Source: Armatimonadetes bacterium UBA5352
GTDB lineage: Bacteria > Armatimonadota > Zipacnadia > Zipacnadales > UBA5352
Length of the DNA: 29,524 nucleotides
Direction: 5' to 3'
Assembly (NCBI GenBank): GCA_002411015.1
Contig: DHPY01000011.1
Span: forward strand, 13,638-43,161
Shown piece by piece: positions 24,097 to 29,524 of the stretch (its first letter is position 1; every line of letters starts with the position of its first letter). A program made the position numbers and the translations under genes. The notes beneath the pieces were generated by a model. It worked only from the letters and a program-made list of their open reading frames with translations, was not told the origin of the DNA and did not search any database.

Positions 24097-25164
24097 TTAC
24101 CGACTGAAGCGGATGTCGAGGTAGTCGCCGTCCTCGGTGAGGTAGTCGCGGCCCTCCAGGCGCATGACACCGGCCTGGCGGCAGGCGGCGAAAGAGCCGA
24201 GTTCGTCGAGCTTCGCGAAGGGCGTGATCTCCGCGCGGATGAAGCCGTCGTAGATGTCGGAGTGTATCTTGCCGCCGGCGTCACGCACGGTGCGGCCGCC
24301 CTCGATCGTCCAGCCACGGGCGTCCTTGTGGTTGCCGGTGAAGAAGGTGATGACGCCGAGCAGGTCGTAGCAGGCGCGGATGAAGCGGTCGCGCGCCGGG
24401 CGGCTGAGGCCGTAGTCCGCGAGGAACGCGTCGCGCATCTCGTCCTCAAGCGCCGCGATCTCCTCCTCCAGGGTGGCCGCGATGATCTCGCACGCCAGAC
24501 CCATCTCCTGCGCGACCTGCGCGGCGGCGCGGCAGCGCTCGCCATCGAGATCGTCCTCGGCCACATTCAGTACCACCAGCAGCGGCTTGTGCGTGAGCAG
24601 CGCGAAGCCGCGCAGGACCATCGTCTCTTCCTCGGTCAGGTCGAGATCGGCGACGAGCTTCCCCTCGCCGAGGTGCGACGCGACGCGCTGCAGCAGCGTG
24701 CGCTCGGCGCTGGACTTGTCGCGCGACGACTTCAGTTCGGCCTCAATGCGCTCCAGGCGGCGCTCCACCACGCCGAGATCGGTGATCGTCATCTCGAGCA
24801 GCAGCGACTCGAGGTCGTCTGCCGGATCGAGCGGGTTGCCCTCGGCGTCGAACTCGCCGAAGCACTGGATGACGAGCGCGAGGGCCGCGGCGTCGCCCAC
24901 GAGCTTCATCAGGCCATCGCGCTGGCCGCCGTCACCGTTCTCGCGGTGCAGCGGCGCGAGGTCCACGAAGGTCATCTCCGGCTGGATGATCTCCTTCGAG
25001 CTGAGGATCTCCGCGAGCCGGAAGAGGCGATCGTCCGGAACCTTCACGACCGCGAGATGGCTTTCGGGCCTACCGGTCTGCGCGGGATATTCGACGCGCC
25101 CGGTGACGACATTGAAGAGCGTGGTCTTCCCACTGCCGGGGAAGCCAAGGAAGCCGACTTTCAT
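24097..25164 (-). CDS. YchF/DUF933-like P-loop ATPase/GTPase, paralog 2
   Basis: A second 355-residue YchF-like protein that aligns with paralog 1 from end to end without a gap. G1 is G-F-P-G-S-G-K-T-T; G3 is F-V-D-L-A-P-L, again without the D-x-x-G glycine; G4 is N-V-A-E (200-203), the ATP-type N-x-x-E of true YchF. The TGS-like C-terminus (H-S-D-I-Y-D-G-F-I-R-A-E-I-T-P-F, then D-G-D-Y-L-D-I-R-F) is preserved. Start ATG 25164 has AGGAT about 10 bases upstream. It lies downstream of the tsaC gene with 173 bases between them holding three hairpins. Because both copies share the altered G1 and G3, they arose by duplication of an already divergent member. A canonical YchF elsewhere in the genome is to be expected. 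Confidence 0.85.
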   Translation of the reverse strand: MKVGFLGFPGSGKTTLFNVVTGRVEYPAQTGRPESHLAVVKVPDDRLFRLAEILSSKEIIQPEMTFVDLAPLHRENGDGGQRDGLMKLVGDAAALALVIQCFGEFDAEGNPLDPADDLESLLLEMTITDLGVVERRLERIEAELKSSRDKSSAERTLLQRVASHLGEGKLVADLDLTEEETMVLRGFALLTHKPLLVVLNVAEDDLDGERCRAAAQVAQEMGLACEIIAATLEEEIAALEDEMRDAFLADYGLSRPARDRFIRACYDLLGVITFFTGNHKDARGWTIEGGRTVRDAGGKIHSDIYDGFIRAEITPFAKLDELGSFAACRQAGVMRLEGRDYLTEDGDYLDIRFSR

Positions 25165-25202
25165 CGTTCATCTATCCTGTTGGCGTGAGAGTGTGATCCA
25201 TT

Positions 25203-25238
25203 AACATAGCGCCCGGAGAGGCTCTCCTCTGCTATGTT
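25203..25238. other. Two-stage stem-loop upstream of YchF-like paralog 2
   Basis: AACATAGC (25203-25210) pairs with GCTATGTT (25231-25238); inside, GGAGAG (25215-25220) and CTCTCC (25222-25227) form a second stem across a small internal loop. On the plus strand TTCTT follows; on the minus strand it precedes the gene start by about 40 bases. It could be a leader structure or a terminator. Confidence 0.5.
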
Positions 25239-25264
25239 TTCTTGGGCGCGCCTCTGTGCGAGCG

Positions 25265-25294
25265 CAAAAAGAGCAATCACCTGCGGGGCGCAGG
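25265..25294 (-). terminator. Candidate terminator after tsaC
   Basis: CCTGCG (25280-25285) pairs with CGCAGG (25289-25294). On the minus strand, a T-run (CTCTTTTTGC) follows about ten bases after the stem. It lies 44 bases past the tsaC stop and would close the rpmE-tsaC operon. The gap between stem and T-run weakens the call. Confidence 0.35.
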
Positions 25295-25330
25295 GGCCAC
25301 AACGACTACGGCTGACGGCTGGACGAATGG

Positions 25331-25347
25331 GGTCGGCTCAGCCGACC
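25331..25347 (-). other. Perfect 7-bp hairpin with the tsaC stop codon in its loop
   Basis: GGTCGGC (25331-25337) pairs with GCCGACC (25341-25347); the three-base loop is the TGA stop (25338-25340 in minus sense). It may protect the operon's mRNA 3' end. No T-run adjoins it. Confidence 0.5.
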
Positions 25348-25985
25348 AGATCCGGCAGGAATTCGCGCAACGAACTCGCCGGGATGGCGCCCTCGCGCAG
25401 GACTCGTGGCGGGTGGGCGGCGAGATCGAGGACCGTCGAGGCGGTGCCGCCCGGGCACCGTCCGGCATCGATCACGACTGCGACCTGGTGCAGCAATTCC
25501 TCGGGCAGATCGGCGATTTCGCGGGCGGACGGATCGCCGGAGATGTTCGCGCTGGTGACCGCGAGTGCGCCGCCTGCGGCGTGCAGAATCGCGACCGCCA
25601 CCGGGTGATCGGGCTCGCGCAGGCCAACGGTTGTGCGGCCCGCGGTGACCGCCGGCGGGAGCTGCGCCGAGGCCGGCACGATCACCGTCAGCGCGCCCGG
25701 CCACCAGCGCCGGAGCACCGCATCGTGGGCATCCAGCGCCCCGGGCACGAGGCGCTCAGCATCCTCCGGCGAGGCCACGAGCACCGGCAGCGCCATTCCC
25801 TCCGGGCGGCGCTTGGCAGCAAAGACCGCTCTGATGGCATCCGGACGCCGCAGTGAGGCCGCGAGGCCGTAGACGGTGTCGGTCGGCAGCACGACCAGCC
25901 CGCCGGCCTCCAGGGCTTCCGCAGCGGCTGAGGCGGCCGCCTCCACGCCTGCGCGCGCAACACTGATAACGGCCGGGCCGCTCAT
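25338..25985 (-). CDS. tsaC: Threonylcarbamoyl-AMP synthase (Sua5/YrdC/YwlC family)
   Basis: A 215-residue YrdC-domain enzyme that makes L-threonylcarbamoyladenylate from threonine, bicarbonate and ATP for t6A37 modification of ANN-decoding tRNAs. Visible residues: G-G-L-V-V-L-P-T-D-T-V-Y-G-L (28-41), K58-R59 in F-A-A-K-R-R-P, W-W-P-G-A-L-T-V-I, T-V-G-L-R-E-P, and A-V-T-S-A-N-I-S-G, followed by S-T-V-L-D and V-L-R-E-G-A-I. There is no C-terminal Sua5 domain, so it is the short TsaC/YwlC type. Its ATG overlaps the prmC stop by four bases (ATGA), showing translational coupling; the prmC-ywlC order is common in bacteria. Confidence 0.96.
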   Translation of the reverse strand: MSGPAVISVARAGVEAAASAAAEALEAGGLVVLPTDTVYGLAASLRRPDAIRAVFAAKRRPEGMALPVLVASPEDAERLVPGALDAHDAVLRRWWPGALTVIVPASAQLPPAVTAGRTTVGLREPDHPVAVAILHAAGGALAVTSANISGDPSAREIADLPEELLHQVAVVIDAGRCPGGTASTVLDLAAHPPRVLREGAIPASSLREFLPDLVG

Positions 25986-26854
25986 CGCTCCGGAGCTCCC
26001 ATCACGGCCGCAACCACGCGGTCGACGCTGCCGAGGTCCTTGCGGACGATGCTCTCGCTGACGGGAAGCGTGGCGTGAATCAGCTCGGCGACCTGCGCCG
26101 CCTGTCCGTCACCGACCTCGAAGGCAATCGCCCGAAGCTTCGGCAGGGAGGCGCACTGCTCGATGATGGCCCGGTAGGCGCCGAGGGCGTCGTCATCGCT
26201 GCCGGCGAGCGCCTGGCGGGGCTCGTGCTTCGACACCTCGGGCATCAGCGAGCCGATCTCATCGGCACGGATGTAGGGCGGGTTGCTGACGACCATCTCC
26301 ACGCTCTCGCGCCACTGCTCGCTCAGCGCCGGCTCGAGCCACTGCCCCTGGGCGAGGGTGACGCGCGAGTCGAGCCGGTGCCGGCCGACGTTCTCGGCCG
26401 CCAGCGCCAGCGCATCGACGGAGGCGTCGGTCGCGAGGACCTTCAGGCCCCGCACCTCGGCGGCGAGGGTAATGCCGATGATCCCCGTGCCGGTGCCGAC
26501 GTCGGCGACGACGTGCAGGCGCAGGTCGGCGATGAGCTCCAGCGCGACCTCCACGAGCGTCTCGGTGTCCGGGCGCGGGATGAGCGCGCGGCGGTCGCAG
26601 GCAAACTCGCGGCCGTAGAAGCCGGTGCAGCCGAGGAGGTACTGGAGGGGCTCGCGGCGTTCGCGCGCCACCGCCAGCACGTCCATCGCGGCGAGGCTAT
26701 CGGTGGTCAGCAGCCGCTCCTGCTGCACCGTGAGCTGCGAGAGCGGGATGCGGAGGACATGTGCGGCGATGGCGCGAGCGTCGTGCTCGGCCTCGGGCAC
26801 CTGAGCCTCCTGCAGCCGCTGATGGAGGTCCTTGACGGCATCTCTGAGCTTCAT
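25982..26854 (-). CDS. prmC: Peptide chain release factor N5-glutamine methyltransferase
   Basis: A 290-residue SAM-dependent methyltransferase that modifies the GGQ glutamine of release factors. The N-terminal helical domain ends in R-R-E-P-L-Q-Y-L-L-G (67-76). A-L-I-P-R-P-D-T-E (90-98) and the SAM loop D-V-G-T-G-T-G-I-I-G (118-127) are intact. The catalytic N-P-P-Y is at 191-194, followed by H-E-P-R-Q-A-L-A-G-S-D-D-D. It follows its substrate gene prfA by six bases, and its 3' end overlaps tsaC. ATG 26854; a strong ribosome site is not evident, consistent with coupling to prfA. Confidence 0.96.
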   Translation of the reverse strand: MKLRDAVKDLHQRLQEAQVPEAEHDARAIAAHVLRIPLSQLTVQQERLLTTDSLAAMDVLAVARERREPLQYLLGCTGFYGREFACDRRALIPRPDTETLVEVALELIADLRLHVVADVGTGTGIIGITLAAEVRGLKVLATDASVDALALAAENVGRHRLDSRVTLAQGQWLEPALSEQWRESVEMVVSNPPYIRADEIGSLMPEVSKHEPRQALAGSDDDALGAYRAIIEQCASLPKLRAIAFEVGDGQAAQVAELIHATLPVSESIVRKDLGSVDRVVAAVMGAPER

Positions 26855-26860
26855 GGCGGG

Positions 26861-27943
26861 CTATGCGGTCTCGATGAACTGCGCGAGGCGCTGCTGCCGC
26901 TCTTCCTCCACGAGGGCATCGAGGAGCGGGTCGATCGCGCCGGTCATGATCTCGGGGAGGTTGTGCAGCGTCATCCCGACGCGATGGTCGGTGACGCGGT
27001 CCTGCGGGAAGTTGTAGGTGCGCACCTTCTCGGAGCGGTCGCCGCTCTTGACTGCGGCCCGCCGCTGCGCGTCTACCTCCTCCATCTGCCGGCGCTGTTC
27101 GTGCTCGTAGAGCCGCGCGCGCAGCACGGTCATCGCCTTCTCGCGGTTCTGCATCTGCGAGCGCTCATCGCGGGAGGCCGCGACGATGCCGGTGGGGATG
27201 TGCGTGACACGCACCGCCGTCTCGTTCTTTTGCATGCTCTGACCGCCGGGGCCGCCCGCGCGGAAGGTGTCCCAGCGCAGATCGCCCGGGCTGATATCCA
27301 CGTCCAGCTCCTCGGCCTCGGGCAGGACGGCGACGGTTGCGGCGGAGGTGTGGATGCGGCCCTGGGACTCGGTGCTTGGAACGCGCTGCACCCGGTGGAC
27401 GCCTGACTCGTGCTTGAGCCGCCCGTAGGCGCCGGGCCCCTCAGCACGGAAGATGATCTCCTTGTAGCCGCCCATCCCGCCCTCGCTGACGGAGATCACG
27501 TCGAGGCTCCAGCCGTGGCGGGCAACGTACTGCTCGTACATGGTGAAGAGATCGCCCGCAAAGAGCGCGGCCTCATCGCCGCCTGTGCCCGCGCGGATCT
27601 CGAGGATGGCGTTGCGGTTGCGCATCGGGTCGGGCGGCACGAGCAGCAGGAGCAGATCGTCCTGCATCGCCTCGATGGCCGCCTCGGACCCCTCAAGCTC
27701 CGCCTCGAGGAACTCGCGCATCTCCGCGTCATTGGTGCTCGCAAGCATCGCGGCGGCGTCATCGCGCGTGCTCAGGTGCTCGCGGTATTCCGCGAGCTTC
27801 CCCATGGCGGGGACAAGCTCGGAGTGATGAACCGACAGCTCCCGCAGGCGCGAGGGGTCGTTGGCCACCTCGGGCGTGCTGAGCTGCTGCTCGATCTCCT
27901 TGAACTCATCCTCCAGGCGCTCAAGCGCCGGCAGTATCTCCAT
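26861..27943 (-). CDS. prfA: Peptide chain release factor 1
   Basis: A 360-residue class I release factor for UAA/UAG. The codon-recognition tripeptide P-S-T (about 189-191, in R-V-P-S-T-E-S-Q-G-R-I-H-T) marks RF1 rather than RF2 (SPF). The catalytic G-G-Q (about 233-235) lies in A-G-G-P-G-G-Q-S-M-Q-K-N-E-T-A-V-R, where most RF1s have G-A-G-G-Q-H-V-N-x-T-x-S-A-V-R, a notable local variant. E-I-R-A-G-T-G-G-D-E-A-A-L-F is in domain 1/2. Two ATGs are adjacent (27946 and 27943); the second is better spaced from the GGAGAG site and is chosen. RF1 is the substrate of the next gene, prmC. Confidence 0.96.
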   Translation of the reverse strand: MEILPALERLEDEFKEIEQQLSTPEVANDPSRLRELSVHHSELVPAMGKLAEYREHLSTRDDAAAMLASTNDAEMREFLEAELEGSEAAIEAMQDDLLLLLVPPDPMRNRNAILEIRAGTGGDEAALFAGDLFTMYEQYVARHGWSLDVISVSEGGMGGYKEIIFRAEGPGAYGRLKHESGVHRVQRVPSTESQGRIHTSAATVAVLPEAEELDVDISPGDLRWDTFRAGGPGGQSMQKNETAVRVTHIPTGIVAASRDERSQMQNREKAMTVLRARLYEHEQRRQMEEVDAQRRAAVKSGDRSEKVRTYNFPQDRVTDHRVGMTLHNLPEIMTGAIDPLLDALVEEERQQRLAQFIETA

Positions 27944-27974
27944 CATATCTCTCCAGGAAGATGCGCAGGGACTG

Positions 27975-29069
27975 CTACAACTCGGCGACGTCGGGGCAGT
28001 TGGCGGAGCCCGCGGCCCGAGCCGTGCCCGGCCGGCGGATGATCTCCCCGCCGCGTCCGACGCAGACCATCTCAGGCTGCGGAAGGCCTTCGGGAAGTTC
28101 GACCTCGGGAGCCACCGCGGCGAGCGCGTAGACCGCGATCTCCACCTGCTCGCGATCGGCGTGGCGGGTCGTGAGCTTTTGCATCAGCAGCCCCGGGCCG
28201 GCAAGCACCTTCTCCAGCAGGCCACCGCGGTGCCTGCCTGCGAGGTAGATGATCTCGTAGGCGATCCCGGCGATCGGCGGCAGGACCGCGAGCCGCAGGA
28301 TCAGGCGCAGCCACAGCTCGGGCCAGCCGAGGAAGCAGCCGACGATGATCTTCACGAGGATCACCACGAGCAGGAACGCGGTCCCGCAGCGCGGGTGCAG
28401 CGGCGAGTGCGTCAGGGCCGACTGCACGTCCACCTTGCCGGTGTCCTCGAAGGCGTTGATGGTCGCGTGCTCCGCGCCATGGTACTCGAAGACGCGCCGC
28501 ACGTAGGGCATGAGCGAGATCGCCAGGATGTAGCCGACGATGGCGAGCAGGCGCAGGCCGCCCTCCAGCAGGTTGCGCGCGAGGACGGTGCCGAAGTCCT
28601 CAGTGACCGAGGCCTGCGCGGTGCCGAGGATCCAGTCCACAGCCCACGCGGGCAGCAGCACGAACAGGCCGATCCCGAGCGCGAAGGCGGGGATCATGGT
28701 GAGCCAGAGCGCCTTCTCACCGAGGCTGCTCTCCTTCGCCTCGACGGCGGCGACCGCGTGAGTCTGCTTCTCGGCGTCGGAGAGGGCGTGATCCGGTTCG
28801 AGGTGCTGGGCCTCATCCTCGAGGGCGACGTTGCCGGAGAAGGTCAGCGACTCAAGGCCCATGGTCAGCGAATCGACCATGGCGACGTTGCCGCGGATGA
28901 ACGGCAGCCTCGCCCAGCGGAAGCGCTGGCTCCATGTACTGAGCTGGCGCATGCCCACGACGACGCTCCCGTCAAGGCGCCGCACCGCCGTAGCATACTC
29001 CGTCTTCGAGCGCATCATCACGCCCTCGAGGACGGCCTGCCCGCCGTAGAAGTGCTTCTCCTCGCTCAT
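27975..29069 (-). CDS. DUF1385 (YqhQ-like) membrane protein
   Basis: A 364-residue DUF1385 protein. N-terminal G-G-Q-A-V-L-E-G-V-M-M-R-S (9-21) is the family hallmark. Hydrophobic segments lie at about 120-145, 165-187, 225-247 and 255-277. Between them is F-E-Y-H-G-A-E-H-A-T-I-N-A (194-206) and H-P-R-C-G-T-A-F (225-232), conserved His/Glu/Cys residues suggesting metal binding. Its function is unknown; it is repeatedly found next to rpmE and prfA, including in Bacillota-type operons. Start ATG 29069 has AAGGG 7 bases upstream; it is 28 bases before prfA. The C-terminal 40 residues are a variable tail. Confidence 0.93.
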   Translation of the reverse strand: MSEEKHFYGGQAVLEGVMMRSKTEYATAVRRLDGSVVVGMRQLSTWSQRFRWARLPFIRGNVAMVDSLTMGLESLTFSGNVALEDEAQHLEPDHALSDAEKQTHAVAAVEAKESSLGEKALWLTMIPAFALGIGLFVLLPAWAVDWILGTAQASVTEDFGTVLARNLLEGGLRLLAIVGYILAISLMPYVRRVFEYHGAEHATINAFEDTGKVDVQSALTHSPLHPRCGTAFLLVVILVKIIVGCFLGWPELWLRLILRLAVLPPIAGIAYEIIYLAGRHRGGLLEKVLAGPGLLMQKLTTRHADREQVEIAVYALAAVAPEVELPEGLPQPEMVCVGRGGEIIRRPGTARAAGSANCPDVAEL

Positions 29070-29087
29070 GGGTGCCCTTAAGTGACC

Positions 29088-29113
29088 GACCTCAGCCCCG
29101 CCGGGCTGAGGTC
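29088..29113 (-). terminator. Perfect 11-bp hairpin between rpmE and DUF1385
   Basis: GACCTCAGCCC (29088-29098) pairs perfectly with GGGCTGAGGTC (29103-29113), loop CGCC. It lies 23 bases past the rpmE stop and 18 bases before the DUF1385 start. No T-run follows, so it may act as partial terminator or processing/stability structure that keeps L31 mRNA in excess over downstream genes. Confidence 0.5.
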
Positions 29114-29136
29114 AGGATAGGATGCAGTGGGGAGCG

Positions 29137-29358
29137 CTACTGCTCGTCCTTGTACTGGTCCTGCAGACCGTAGCGCTTGATGAACTTCTCAACGCGACCC
29201 TCGGTGTCCATGATCTTCTGCTTGCCGGTGTAGAACGGGTGGCACTGGCTGCAGATCTCGACCTTGATCTCGGGCTTGGTCGAGTGGGTCTTGAAGGTCT
29301 CGCCGCAGGCGCAGATGACTGTCGACTCGACATAATTCGGATGAATGTCGGGTTTCAT
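29137..29358 (-). CDS. rpmE: Ribosomal protein bL31, zinc-binding type
   Basis: A 73-residue large-subunit ribosomal protein L31. It starts M-K-P-D-I-H-P-N-Y and has four zinc-binding cysteines, C16-x-C18 and C36-x2-C39, marking the C+ (zinc) form. The family segment S-Q-C-H-P-F-Y-T-G-K-Q-K follows. ATG 29358 has GGAGGA 8 bases upstream; the frame extends further back to 29472 but the extra residues are not conserved. First gene of the minus-strand translation operon. Confidence 0.97.
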   Translation of the reverse strand: MKPDIHPNYVESTVICACGETFKTHSTKPEIKVEICSQCHPFYTGKQKIMDTEGRVEKFIKRYGLQDQYKDEQ

Positions 29359-29373
29359 GTTCCATATCCTCCG

Positions 29374-29388
29374 GACCGCTCGGCGGTC
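29374..29388 (-). promoter_or_regulatory. 5'-leader hairpin upstream of the rpmE ribosome binding site
   Basis: GACCGC (29374-29379) pairs with GCGGTC (29383-29388), loop TCG, ending just upstream of the GGAGGA site. A hairpin here could modulate L31 translation; L31 autoregulation through its leader is not shown for this organism. Confidence 0.35.
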
Positions 29389-29443
29389 TGTTGTACGCAC
29401 AATGACCCGCGCTCGGCCGTCTGCCTGTGGGCGCGGGCATTGA

Positions 29444-29472
29444 ATCATACCACAAGCGGCAACGGATCGCAA
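29444..29472 (-). promoter_or_regulatory. rpmE: Sigma70-type promoter of the rpmE operon
   Basis: Minus strand: -35 TTGCGA (29472-29467), a 17-base spacer, and -10 TATGAT (29449-29444; 5 of 6 consensus) preceded by an extended TGG. The predicted transcript starts near 29437, with a leader of about 79 bases before rpmE. Confidence 0.65.
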
Positions 29473-29487
29473 GAGCGCTGTCGCGTG

Positions 29488-29505
29488 CCTGGAGGGTCCT
29501 CCAGG
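29488..29505. other. Perfect palindrome upstream of the rpmE promoter
   Basis: CCTGGAGG and CCTCCAGG surround GT, forming a perfect 8-bp arm palindrome 15 bases upstream of the -35 box. It may be the terminator of a gene beyond the window or an operator. No T-run on the minus side. Confidence 0.4.
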
Positions 29506-29524
29506 AGCATCGGTTTTGGGTTGT

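Noticed and set aside
1..29524. CRISPR array, tRNA or rRNA genes
   Set aside because: No regularly spaced direct repeats and no recognisable tRNA or rRNA sequence were seen on either strand.

Overview
The window is dense, high-GC bacterial chromosome, probably a metagenome-derived or poorly sampled lineage. Two things point to a deep-branching, saccharolytic, cell-envelope-rich bacterium of the Armatimonadota/Hydrogenedentota/Planctomycetota kind. One is the many secreted or membrane proteins of families common there (DUF2330, SBBP-repeat propeller, heparinase II/III-like, DUF4838 with a CBM9-like tail, kelch-like, Gfo/Idh/MocA). The other is a housekeeping block rpmE-DUF1385-prfA-prmC-tsaC. 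The exact phylum cannot be read from this sequence. TGA is a normal stop codon here, and many starts carry a good GGAGG-type ribosome binding site. No tRNA, rRNA, CRISPR array, integrase or transposase gene was seen.

Layout. 1-933: a kelch/galactose-oxidase-like gene broken by an in-frame TGA at a conserved Trp. 1035-3509: secreted/membrane DUF2330 protein with a pseudopilin-like C-terminus. 3489-6258 (minus): DUF2064 nucleotidyltransferase-like protein and two aldo/keto reductases. 6395-9843 (plus): a QueG-like double iron-sulfur protein, a Gfo/Idh/MocA dehydrogenase and a seven-bladed SBBP propeller. 9922-10080 (minus): a previously unmarked 52-residue Cys-rich membrane peptide. 10158-12106 (minus): a visibly less GC-rich two-gene cassette (TcmP plus three-Cys DUF5131 protein) with its own near-consensus sigma70-type promoter. 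12268-18470 (plus): hydroxypyruvate-isomerase-like TIM barrel, a large heparinase-like protein with an N-terminal zinc ribbon, a secreted Ala/Pro-linker protein and a lone secretin-like protein. 18482-22373 (minus): DUF4838/CBM9 protein and an MFS transporter separated by a terminator-like hairpin. 22548-25164 (minus): two tandem, exactly collinear YchF-like P-loop ATPase/GTPase paralogs with altered G motifs, separated by a 480-base spacer holding a MITE-like inverted-repeat element. 25338-29358 (minus): translation operon rpmE, DUF1385, prfA, prmC, tsaC, driven by a strong predicted promoter at 29444-29472.

How the genes fit together. The plus-strand dehydrogenase, the TIM-barrel isomerase, the aldo/keto reductases, the heparinase-like and DUF4838 proteins and the MFS porter suggest uptake and oxidation/isomerisation of acidic or modified sugars, although no confirmed glycosidase is present. 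The minus-strand block at the right end is ordinary translation-termination machinery (L31, RF1, RF1/2 methyltransferase, t6A synthase). The two YchF-like paralogs downstream of it may be ribosome-associated. The TcmP/DUF5131 cassette looks like an acquired module; its function is unknown.
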